Under the pieces are notes generated by a model that was not told the origin of the DNA, did no database searches, and worked only from the letters and a program-made list of their open reading frames with translations. A stretch of DNA of 64,000 nucleotides from Bacteroidota bacterium (lineage in GTDB: Bacteria > Bacteroidota > Bacteroidia > Flavobacteriales_D > Crocinitomicaceae), in contig JASBTZ010000003.1 of NCBI GenBank assembly GCA_030148165.1, forward strand, positions 1,116,001-1,180,000. Reading direction: 5' to 3'. A program made the position numbers and the translations under genes. Below are positions 50,821 through 59,704 of the stretch, piece by piece (position 1 is the first letter of the stretch; every line of letters starts with the position of its first letter).

Positions 50821-52143
50821 ATGGTAAAAAAAACGCTTCGGAAACTAAAGGGTGACGCCAACTTATTGGAGTTGGTTAGAGGCAGTTTAATTACCTTTTT
50901 TCTGAAGTCTGCCGGAATTCTTCTCAGCTATTTGCTTGTCTATTATATCACTGTCAAATTCGGAAAGGCAGGGGTTGGATATTACAGTTTGACGAATCAG
51001 CTATTGATCATTGCCAGCTCTCTGGCAGCTATGGGAACCACCACATCTGTTTTAAGGTATGTGGGACAATACAATAATGATGAATCCCGCTCAACAATAA
51101 AAGTGTTATACGGTCTGATATGGAAATTGATTTTTCCATTCGCTATTGTGATCGGATTAATCGGATTCCTTACCGCTGAAATCCTTGCAACACAAATATT
51201 CAAAAATGAAGCATATACGTCGGCAATACAACTATTATCGATGTTGCTGCCTCTGTTCGTAATGGATCGTATTGCCATCGAGTTTATCAGAGGGTTCAAA
51301 CTATTGAAGGTTTCTGAATTTATCAGAACCGTTTCAAGGCCTTTATTCATGCTGGCAGCGCTCTTTATACTGTGGAATGAAAATCTTCAATTGATCTACA
51401 TCATTTATATGATCATCGGAGCTGTGATATTGAATTTCCTCTTGTCAAATTCGACAGTTCTTGGTAAGATCGCCCGTTTCGAAAATGCTGAAAAGAAAGA
51501 AATAAACGGAGGCGAGTTAATGCGTGTTTCCTCACCTATGATGGTCTCTGGATTAACCGGTTTGTTCATTACATCCACGCCACTATTCATTCTTGAAGCC
51601 TACGCGGAGACGGAACAGGTTGGTATTTATGGCGTTGCATTTAAAATTGCTCAATTATTGACCATGATTCTTGTCGTTGTTAATACGATAGCTGCACCGA
51701 AATTCTCTGAATTGTTCTGGTCAAAAAAGAAAGACGAATTACAGCGGGTGATACTTCAAAGTACCAAACTCATGTTTTGGACAGCATTAGGTCTATCGAT
51801 CGCTTTGATCCTGGGCGGAAAACAGGTCTTGTCCTTGTTCGGATCTGATTTTAAGGAGGCATATATACCGCTGATCATTTTGATAATTGGACAATTGATT
51901 AATGCATCAACCGGATCTGTAGGACTCTTTCTGAATATGAGTGGAAATCAAAAAATATTGCGAAATACAGCCTTTATTGCTTTGGCTGCAATGCTTATTT
52001 CGGCCTTTGCTCTTATACCTCAGTATCATATTCTGGGAGCCTCTATTTCTGCTTCCATTGGAATCGTGTTGTGGAATTTATTGTGTATTTTGTTGGTTAA
52101 GCGCAATCTTGGGTATCGTACGTACTACGTGCCATTTTTGTAA
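50821..52143 (+). CDS. Polysaccharide flippase (Wzx-like, MATE/MOP superfamily)
   Basis: 440 aa, about 12-14 hydrophobic segments; LITFFLKSAGILLSYLLVYYITVKFGKAGVGYYSLTNQLLIIASSLAAMGTTTSVLRYVGQY. Confidence 0.85.
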   Translation: MVKKTLRKLKGDANLLELVRGSLITFFLKSAGILLSYLLVYYITVKFGKAGVGYYSLTNQLLIIASSLAAMGTTTSVLRYVGQYNNDESRSTIKVLYGLIWKLIFPFAIVIGLIGFLTAEILATQIFKNEAYTSAIQLLSMLLPLFVMDRIAIEFIRGFKLLKVSEFIRTVSRPLFMLAALFILWNENLQLIYIIYMIIGAVILNFLLSNSTVLGKIARFENAEKKEINGGELMRVSSPMMVSGLTGLFITSTPLFILEAYAETEQVGIYGVAFKIAQLLTMILVVVNTIAAPKFSELFWSKKKDELQRVILQSTKLMFWTALGLSIALILGGKQVLSLFGSDFKEAYIPLIILIIGQLINASTGSVGLFLNMSGNQKILRNTAFIALAAMLISAFALIPQYHILGASISASIGIVLWNLLCILLVKRNLGYRTYYVPFL

Positions 52144-52153
52144 TTTTTATTAG

Positions 52154-52711
52154 ATGAAATTTCTTTTATTCCGATATAAGTTAATGGACAAATGGACTAC
52201 GTGGTGCTTCAAGCTCAAGTATCGTCGTTTTGTAAATATTGGACCAAACAACGTTGTTGGAAAAAGGGTTCATATCAGACCTTTTTTTGGTCAAAAAAGG
52301 GTTCTCAAACTTTCAACAGCAAAAAACGTAAGAATTTATCGTGATGTGCTGATTCAGGGATCAGGTAAAATAACCATAGGCTACCGATCTTTTATTGGTT
52401 CATTCTCAATTATTGGTTGTAATGATGAGATCACTATTGGTGAAAATGTAATGATCGCTCAAAGTGTATCGATCAGGGATACTGATCACAATTTTGAAGA
52501 CACTGACAAGCCAATGATCCAGCAGGGAACAACAACTGCTCCTGTTATCATTGGAGATGATGTATGGATCGGATATGGTGCGGTAATTACGAAAGGTATC
52601 CGAATTGGAAGCGGTTCTATTATCGCGGCCAATGCAGTTGTAACCAAGGATGTGCCTCCGAAAACGATTGTAGGAGGTGTTCCTGCTAAAGTGATCAGAA
52701 GCCGTGGATAA
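52154..52711 (+). CDS. Left-handed beta-helix (WcaF/LacA-like) O-acyltransferase
   Basis: IGENVMIAQSVSIRDTDHNFEDTDKPMIQQGTTTAPVIIGDDVWIGYGAVITKGIRIGSGSIIAANAVVTKDVPPKTIVGGVPAKVIRSRG. Confidence 0.9.
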   Translation: MKFLLFRYKLMDKWTTWCFKLKYRRFVNIGPNNVVGKRVHIRPFFGQKRVLKLSTAKNVRIYRDVLIQGSGKITIGYRSFIGSFSIIGCNDEITIGENVMIAQSVSIRDTDHNFEDTDKPMIQQGTTTAPVIIGDDVWIGYGAVITKGIRIGSGSIIAANAVVTKDVPPKTIVGGVPAKVIRSRG

Positions 52712-53606
52712 TTTAAGACTACCGGATTTCATCTGTATTGGTGTTCAAAAGTCGGGGACGACTACTCTGCACGATATCCTTATGGATCATCCGCAGATTT
52801 ATTTGCCCGATTCCAAAGAAGCTAACTTTTTTGACAAGAATGAAGAGTTCAATAAAGGAACCGAACATTGGTTGAAAGCTAATTTTTCTCAAGCGACCCC
52901 AGATCAGCAAATTGGCGTTTTTACGCCGGACTATCTCTTTTATCCATACGTTGCTGAGCGTATCAGTAAGGCATATGGGAAGAAGAATCTAAAGTTGATC
53001 GCTATATTCAGAGATCCGGTTGATAGGGCATACTCACACTATCTCATGTCAAAAAGACGCGGTTACGAATCGGAATCTTTTGAGAAAGCTATTGAACTGG
53101 AAGATGAACGTTTAAACACCGAAGACTATTATCAAAAAAATCACTTCAGTTATATATCAAGAGGCAGATACCTGGAGCAAATAAATCGCTATTTAACTTA
53201 CTTTGATAAAGATCAATTTTTATTTCTGTCATTCGAAGACGACATTAGGAAGAATCTGGATGAAACACTCAAAAGAATTGAAACATTCATTGGGGTCGAT
53301 CACGAATCGCTTCAGACGGACAAACATAGTAACTTCGCGTCCGGTGTGCGATCAAAATCAGTTCAAACCCTAACGCGTGGAGACAATCTGATTAAACGTA
53401 TCTTAAAAAAATTGCTTAGTCAGAAAGTCAGGAGAGAAATGAAGCAAAAAGTGATCGAATTGAACGAAAACAAAAAAGAAGTTGTCGAAAAAATAGATCC
53501 TGTTTTGAAGAATCACTTAATGAAAAAGTACTTTCTGCAAGACATCAGAGAACTTGAAGAACTAACCGGTCTCAATCTTTCGAGCTGGCACCCAAAAAAT
53601 GATTAG
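52704..53606 (+). CDS. Sulfotransferase 1 (PAPS-dependent, heparan-type Sulfotransfer fold)
   Basis: 5'-PSB loop FICIGVQKSGTTTLHDILMDHPQIYLPDSKEANFFD; 3'-PB motif IAIFRDPVDRAYSHYLMSKRRG; GTG start overlapping the upstream gene. Confidence 0.9.
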   Translation: MDNLRLPDFICIGVQKSGTTTLHDILMDHPQIYLPDSKEANFFDKNEEFNKGTEHWLKANFSQATPDQQIGVFTPDYLFYPYVAERISKAYGKKNLKLIAIFRDPVDRAYSHYLMSKRRGYESESFEKAIELEDERLNTEDYYQKNHFSYISRGRYLEQINRYLTYFDKDQFLFLSFEDDIRKNLDETLKRIETFIGVDHESLQTDKHSNFASGVRSKSVQTLTRGDNLIKRILKKLLSQKVRREMKQKVIELNENKKEVVEKIDPVLKNHLMKKYFLQDIRELEELTGLNLSSWHPKND

Positions 53607-54819
53607 AAAGAGTAATATAGCACTGGTCGTGATTCTCATTTCACTATTGTTGGTGTTTGAGACATTTACCCTCACACCTTTGGGTAGAATGGCTAAAACA
53701 CTGTCCATGGGAGGAGGACTTGCCGGATTTGCTTTATATGCAGTTTATTATAGAAGGTATCCAAAAGCATTGAGGCAATTCGTCAATTTCTTTCTGTTCT
53801 TATTTGTTTCTTCAGTACTTTCTGCCAACTTAATTTACGGACAAGGTATCAGAGCCGGAATTGCGGCAAACGGCTCAATTATATCTTCTGGTTTATGCAT
53901 TCTAAGTTTTTACCTGATACGGAAATATAAATTCAATATTCAGCATCTCTTGAATTATTCAGTTTACATCGGATGGGCGCTGCTTTTGATTTATTTGGCA
54001 ATCCTGATGAGTGACATTAAATTTGGAGCGACGAACGAATCTGGAGATGAGTTTGGAATAGAGTCGCTACGTAAAGGATTTGTCAATTTAGTAATGATCA
54101 TCTTTCTGGTAAGATACTTTAAGAGCAATAAATTTTATCATCTGTTATTCGCATTAATTTTCTTCTCTGTAAATGAATGGGGAGATTTCCAGCGTTACAT
54201 TCTCTTGGTATTTCTGATGTCAATTGGACTTCTCGTCTTCTTTAACCGAAAAAGATTAGCAGGGATTAAAATTATTCTTGCCAGCATCATCATCGTTCCA
54301 ATGACGATACTGTTCCTGATGAACACCTCTTTGGGCCGTACTATTGACCAAAAGATGACCTCCGCTCTTGAAGTCGTTTCAAGTGATGACAGAGATCTGT
54401 CAGAAGCATCGGTCGCAGCAAGAATCTGGGAAACTCAAATTGCACTTGAAAGCATTCAAAAATATCCGATTTTCGGAGTGGGTAAAGTTAGAAGCGATGT
54501 ACTGGAGAAAAAAACAGGAAATCGATACTTCTTTATCTCTGACATTGGACTTTTGGGTATTCTATATGCCTTTGGAATAGTCGGAATAATCTTGTTTCTC
54601 AAACAATTGGTATACATGTTTCGATATTTACTCAGTCAGAAGTTATTTCAAAATTCCTACAATACAGAAATGGCGGTATTCCTATTCTTTGTAATCGTAC
54701 ATTCGTTTCTTACCGGTCGATCCATCTTAATGCCTGCAGAATTTATTATGATTGTGGTATTCCTCGAAGCAGGAAAGATCGCATACAATGAAGATCAACT
54801 TCAAACTGATCAGGGATGA
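53599..54819 (+). CDS. O-antigen ligase/polymerase-like (Wzy) membrane protein
   Basis: About 10-11 TM segments with a periplasmic loop; ARIWETQIALESIQKYPIFGVGKVRSDVLEKK...ISDIGLLGILYAFGIVG resembles the Wzy_C signature. Confidence 0.8.
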   Translation: MIRKSNIALVVILISLLLVFETFTLTPLGRMAKTLSMGGGLAGFALYAVYYRRYPKALRQFVNFFLFLFVSSVLSANLIYGQGIRAGIAANGSIISSGLCILSFYLIRKYKFNIQHLLNYSVYIGWALLLIYLAILMSDIKFGATNESGDEFGIESLRKGFVNLVMIIFLVRYFKSNKFYHLLFALIFFSVNEWGDFQRYILLVFLMSIGLLVFFNRKRLAGIKIILASIIIVPMTILFLMNTSLGRTIDQKMTSALEVVSSDDRDLSEASVAARIWETQIALESIQKYPIFGVGKVRSDVLEKKTGNRYFFISDIGLLGILYAFGIVGIILFLKQLVYMFRYLLSQKLFQNSYNTEMAVFLFFVIVHSFLTGRSILMPAEFIMIVVFLEAGKIAYNEDQLQTDQG

Positions 54820-55757
54820 AAAGTGTAGTTGTCATACTTGTCCATTACAACAATTTCGATGACACGAATGCTTGTGTTGAATCACTTCTTCAGAGCAAGG
54901 AGATCGATCTTAAGATTATCATCGTAGACAACTCTCAACCTAATGATACACGCTTGACTGCGTTCGATCAACTTGATAATTTGCATGTGATCTCAAATCG
55001 GGAAAACATCGGTTTTGGTCGGGCAAACAACGTCGGAATCAAATATGCCCTCGAAGCATACGAATTGGATCATTTACTGATACTCAATAACGACACAATT
55101 GTGCCCGAACAGAGCATCAAAACCCTGATAGATCAATTCGATCATACTCCCAATATTGGAATAGCAACTTGTCGGATTAATTACTTCGACGATCGTGAAA
55201 AGGTTTGGTATGGAGGCGGTGAAGTTGATTATACGAAAGGCTGGCCGGTAATTGCTGATCTCAACAGTTACGGAACTGAGAATGGAGCAGAAAAATCGAG
55301 ACCAATTACATTTTCCAGCGGCTGTGTCATGATGTTCTCCAAAGAAAGCATTGATAAAATAGGTGGCTTTGATTCTGATTTTTTCATGTATGTGGAAGAT
55401 CTGGAATTATCCATTAGGTGCTTACGAGCAGGGTATTCGATCTGGTATACTAGTGATGCCATCATTTACCATAAAGTGCATGGAAGCGCTGAGATTGAAA
55501 GTCCATTCAGAGGTCTTCATCCGAAAAACCCTAAAATCGCATTTCAGTATTATCACAAAAAACGCAATCAATGGATTACGTTTTACAAACATTTGGAAGG
55601 AGCAGCATATAAACGATTTAATCGGAATTTTTGGCTTAACTTTTATTTAAAGACTGTGAAACTATTGATACTTTCACCCTACCGAAAAGATCTATGGAAG
55701 GCTTGCCGAAAAGTACGGAAGGAGATAAGACAATACCGCAATGAGCACAAGAAGTAA
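54816..55757 (+). CDS. Glycosyltransferase family 2
   Basis: VVVILVHYNNFDDTNACVESLLQSKEIDLKIIIVDNSQPNDT; LLILNNDTIVPE; FFMYVEDLELSIRCLRAGYSIWYTSDAIIYHK. Confidence 0.93.
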   Translation: MKSVVVILVHYNNFDDTNACVESLLQSKEIDLKIIIVDNSQPNDTRLTAFDQLDNLHVISNRENIGFGRANNVGIKYALEAYELDHLLILNNDTIVPEQSIKTLIDQFDHTPNIGIATCRINYFDDREKVWYGGGEVDYTKGWPVIADLNSYGTENGAEKSRPITFSSGCVMMFSKESIDKIGGFDSDFFMYVEDLELSIRCLRAGYSIWYTSDAIIYHKVHGSAEIESPFRGLHPKNPKIAFQYYHKKRNQWITFYKHLEGAAYKRFNRNFWLNFYLKTVKLLILSPYRKDLWKACRKVRKEIRQYRNEHKK

Positions 55758-56634
55758 TCGATCACTACTGGTTATTGGCGTCCATAAAGGAGGCACGACC
55801 TCGCTGTATAAATACCTGGGAGATCATCCGGCAATTTGTCAACCCTTACAGAAAGAGCTGCATTTTTTCACTCCATTAGTTTATGGTCAGCAAACCAAGT
55901 CGATCGAAGTGTACTACAAGAATTTTACCTCTTGCACAGATAATCAGTATTTGCTTGATGTCAGTCCTTCATATCTATATGGGAGCCTTGAACTTATACA
56001 GGCGATTTCGGCTTTGAATGAACCAAAAATCATTGTGGTTTTACGTAATCCGGTCGAGCGGTTTATTTCATTCTATAAGCAGGGTATAAGTTCTGGAAGA
56101 ATTGATCGGAAAACAGATCTCTCGACATACATCAGCCAAGCTGAAAGTGAATTCCGAAAATTTGAACAGGACGGAATTCAAAAAGACACGTTCGAAAACA
56201 GGGGGCTTCGCGAAGGATGTTATGCGCTTTACCTTCAGGAATGGATGGATCATTTTAGATCAGATTTTAAAATTGTTTTATTCGACGACCTTATTCAAAA
56301 CCAAAAAGAAATTCTCAACGACATTTGTGCTTGGCTTACATTAGATCCTGTTTATGACAACTACGAGTTTACAAACGAAAACACCTCTTTCACGCCGAAG
56401 AGTCAGGGTCTAAGTACCATTGCCAATAAATTCTTTCTTCGTTTCGAACGTTTTTTTAGACGAAATGCCAGGCTGAAGAACTTTTTTAAAAGGATCTATC
56501 GCCGCGTGAATAAGGGCGAAGGCTTTAATCCTCAACAAAAAGATATTGATAGATTGAAAAAATTCTATGATCCATACAATCAGCAATTAAATCAGCTGTT
56601 CGAAGCGAATAATATGAAAAAGACTGACTGGTAA
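55741..56634 (+). CDS. Sulfotransferase 2
   Basis: LLVIGVHKGGTTSLYKYLGDHPAICQPLQKELHFF; IIVVLRNPVERFISFYKQGISSGR. Confidence 0.88.
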   Translation: MSTRSNRSLLVIGVHKGGTTSLYKYLGDHPAICQPLQKELHFFTPLVYGQQTKSIEVYYKNFTSCTDNQYLLDVSPSYLYGSLELIQAISALNEPKIIVVLRNPVERFISFYKQGISSGRIDRKTDLSTYISQAESEFRKFEQDGIQKDTFENRGLREGCYALYLQEWMDHFRSDFKIVLFDDLIQNQKEILNDICAWLTLDPVYDNYEFTNENTSFTPKSQGLSTIANKFFLRFERFFRRNARLKNFFKRIYRRVNKGEGFNPQQKDIDRLKKFYDPYNQQLNQLFEANNMKKTDW

Positions 56635-56635
56635 A

Positions 56636-57502
56636 ATGAAAAAGGTAAATCTGTTCATAGTTGGCGTTGCAAAGGGGGGTACCACTTCTCTGCATTCTTA
56701 TCTGGATAAACATCCGGAAGTGAGTATGTCTCGAATTAAAGAACCTAATTATTTTACATGGAAACAAATTCGCGACCAAGGATTGTATTACGTAAAAGAA
56801 AAGAATATTGAAACAGAGTCTGAATACCTGAGTCTTTTCGAAATCACTGAAAATGTTAAAATACTAGGTGAGGCTTCTGTATCCTATATGTTTTATCCAG
56901 GTACGGCACAAAAAATTAAAGCTTATAACCCGGAGTCCAAAGTAATCATCCTACTAAGGGATCCCGTCAAAAGGGCCAACTCGCATTATTTGATGGACAA
57001 ACGCCTGGGCTTTGTCAAGAAAAAATTATCCGACATTTTTCACGATCCTGATCGCGAAAATTCACTTCATTATCAGCAATACATCAAATTGGGACAATAT
57101 TATTCTCAGGTAAAAGAATATCTGGATGTTTTTGATCAGAAGAATATTCGCATCTATCTGTCTTCTGAATTTAAGACCGAAACAAGCAGAATCCTGGCAG
57201 AAATAATTGAATTCCTCGGGTTAAACGGTCAAATAGAAATAGATACTTCGAAACAACATAATGTATCTGGTCAGGGCAAAAATGCTTTGGTCCGAATGAT
57301 TTATAAAAATCGATTCCTGCGAAAAATGATCAAGGGAATTCTACCGAAAAGCATTGGTGAAGCTGCCAAGGGAGCCGCGTTTAAAAGTGGAGGAGATTCC
57401 ATTGATTCAGAACTTGAAAAAGAAATCCGGGAGTTTTATAAAGCGGATATCCTTAAATTAGAGCAACTCATCGATAAAAATTTATCGTCCTGGTATGAAT
57501 GA
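56636..57502 (+). CDS. Sulfotransferase 3
   Basis: LFIVGVAKGGTTSLHSYLDKHPEVSMSRIKEPNYFTW; VIILLRDPVKRANSHYLMDKRLG. Confidence 0.9.
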   Translation: MKKVNLFIVGVAKGGTTSLHSYLDKHPEVSMSRIKEPNYFTWKQIRDQGLYYVKEKNIETESEYLSLFEITENVKILGEASVSYMFYPGTAQKIKAYNPESKVIILLRDPVKRANSHYLMDKRLGFVKKKLSDIFHDPDRENSLHYQQYIKLGQYYSQVKEYLDVFDQKNIRIYLSSEFKTETSRILAEIIEFLGLNGQIEIDTSKQHNVSGQGKNALVRMIYKNRFLRKMIKGILPKSIGEAAKGAAFKSGGDSIDSELEKEIREFYKADILKLEQLIDKNLSSWYE

Positions 57503-58616
57503 TCCGTTGCACATTGCGTTGATTGAACCGGTTGGTGGTCATGGCGGCATGGATTATTACGATTATGGTCTTGCTGCTGCCCTGGGTCGAAGAGGCATTA
57601 AAGTCATTTACTGCACTTCCGAAGAAACGAATCCACAAGTACATGAAAATGTTACCACGCATTTACTTTTTAAACGGGTCTGGAGCACAAAGAACAAGTT
57701 TGTGCGCTTACTCCGCTATATTACCGGCCTGAGTCGTTCCATCAAACAGGCAAAGAAAGCAGGTTGTCATATTGTACATTTCCAACTATTTGAGCTTAGC
57801 TGGTTGAACTTTATCGTTCTAATGATCACCAGGATGAAGCGTATGAAGATCGTCGTGACTCTTCATGACATAGAAAGTTTCCATTTGCGATCAAGCAAAC
57901 TTGTCGACCGACTTTGTGCAAAACGAATCGATGAAATGATCGTTCACAATCAAATTTGTAAGGAACTTGTACTACAAAAGCTCAACCTACCAGAGATACA
58001 TGTAATACCACATGGAAATTACATCGGCATGGTAAAGGAATGCGAGGAACTCGACCCTACTAAAGACAAACTGAACCTACTCTTCTTTGGTCAGATTAAA
58101 GAGGTGAAAGGATTGGATATTCTTTTACGCGCATTAGGTAGACTTAAAAAAGATGATATCAAGGTACATCTTACGATTGCCGGTAAACCCTGGAAGACTG
58201 AACTGACGAAATATCAACAACTGATCCAGCAGCTGGGCATAACAGAGATGGTCACAACTAATTTTCATTATATACCGAACGAAAAAGTTCATCAATATTA
58301 CGAGCAGGCTGACCTTGTTGTCCTACCCTATCGTAGAATATATCAATCCGGAGTTTTGTTAATGTCGATGAGCATGGGGCGACCGGTTATCGCCAGTGAT
58401 CTGGATTCATTTAAGGAGGTAATTGAAGATGGTCGCAATGGATTTTTATTTGATCAAGAAAACGATGAATCACTGGCCCTTAAGTTGAAAGCTATCATGG
58501 ATCGCAAGGAAGATCTTCCAAAGATATCCGCAAATGCGATGAAAGATATGATGGAACATTTCAACTGGGATAACATCGCCACTCAAACAGAAAAAGTGTA
58601 CTTTCGTTTACGATGA
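57495..58616 (+). CDS. Glycosyltransferase family 4
   Basis: NLLFFGQIKEVKGLDILLRALGRL; EQADLVVLPYRRIYQSGVLLMSMSMGRPVIASDLDSFKEVIEDGRNGFLFDQEND. Confidence 0.92.
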   Translation: MNDPLHIALIEPVGGHGGMDYYDYGLAAALGRRGIKVIYCTSEETNPQVHENVTTHLLFKRVWSTKNKFVRLLRYITGLSRSIKQAKKAGCHIVHFQLFELSWLNFIVLMITRMKRMKIVVTLHDIESFHLRSSKLVDRLCAKRIDEMIVHNQICKELVLQKLNLPEIHVIPHGNYIGMVKECEELDPTKDKLNLLFFGQIKEVKGLDILLRALGRLKKDDIKVHLTIAGKPWKTELTKYQQLIQQLGITEMVTTNFHYIPNEKVHQYYEQADLVVLPYRRIYQSGVLLMSMSMGRPVIASDLDSFKEVIEDGRNGFLFDQENDESLALKLKAIMDRKEDLPKISANAMKDMMEHFNWDNIATQTEKVYFRLR

Positions 58617-59704
58617 AAATTGCCATTTTAGGTACAAGGGGAATTCCGAATCAATACGGCGGATTTGAACAATTTGCTCAGTACGTATCTGTTGGATTAC
58701 TTGAATACGGTCACGAAGTAACCGTATATAATTCGCACACCCATCCCTACCAAAAAAGCGATTATCACGGTGTCCGTATCGTACACGCGTATGATCCTGA
58801 AGATCGCATTGGAACTGCCGGTCAATTCATTTATGATCTCAATTGTATACGACATATTAGAAAGCAGGATTACGATATCATCCTCCAACTGGGTTATACA
58901 AGTAGCTCAATCTGGTCAAGACTGATGCCGAGAAAATCTACACGCATTATTACTAATATGGATGGTCTTGAATGGAAGCGATCCAAGTTTTCAAAATCCG
59001 TTCAACGTTTCCTTCGCCATGCAGAGAAACTAGCCATCAAATACTCAGAGGATCTTGTTGCCGACTCAATAGGGATTCAACAATATCTGCTGGAGAAGTA
59101 TTATAAAGAGTCAACATATATACCATATGGCGCAGATGAATTTATTAATCCCGATGTAAGCGTATTAACGCGTTATGGAGTCAAGCCACATGCCTATAAT
59201 ATTCTTATTGCCAGACTTGAACCCGAAAATAACATTGAAACGATTCTGGATGCTAGCCTAAAGGCAAATAATATTGAACCGATGCTCGTGGTTGGAAAAC
59301 ATGATCGCAAATACGGTTCTTACTTGAAACAGAAGTATAAGCAACATGATCAAATTCAATTTCTTGGAGGTATATACGATGGAGCTGTATTGAATAACCT
59401 GCGATATTATTCTTGCATCTACTTCCACGGACATTCCGTAGGAGGTACAAACCCATCACTTCTGGAGGCGATGGCTGCTTCTTGTCTGATCTGTGCCCAC
59501 GAAAATGTATTTAATCAGGCGATACTTGGCAAGGATGGTTTCTACTTTAATGACGTCAAGGATATTTGTTATCTTCTTGAGAACGTAACCAGGAGCGATC
59601 AGAGTCATATGATCGACAATAACCTCGAAAAGATTCGAACGATCTATAACTGGAAGAACATAACCAAATCTTATCACGAGTTATTTGTTCGCAAGGCTGA
59701 CTGA
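58613..59704 (+). CDS. DUF1972 glycosyltransferase (rhamnosyltransferase-like)
   Basis: MKIAILGTRGIPNQYGGFEQFAQYVSVGLLEYGHEVTVYNSHTHPYQKSDYHGVRIVHAYDPEDRIGTAGQFIYDLNCIRHIRKQDYDIILQLGYTSSSIW. Confidence 0.9.
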   Translation: MKIAILGTRGIPNQYGGFEQFAQYVSVGLLEYGHEVTVYNSHTHPYQKSDYHGVRIVHAYDPEDRIGTAGQFIYDLNCIRHIRKQDYDIILQLGYTSSSIWSRLMPRKSTRIITNMDGLEWKRSKFSKSVQRFLRHAEKLAIKYSEDLVADSIGIQQYLLEKYYKESTYIPYGADEFINPDVSVLTRYGVKPHAYNILIARLEPENNIETILDASLKANNIEPMLVVGKHDRKYGSYLKQKYKQHDQIQFLGGIYDGAVLNNLRYYSCIYFHGHSVGGTNPSLLEAMAASCLICAHENVFNQAILGKDGFYFNDVKDICYLLENVTRSDQSHMIDNNLEKIRTIYNWKNITKSYHELFVRKAD

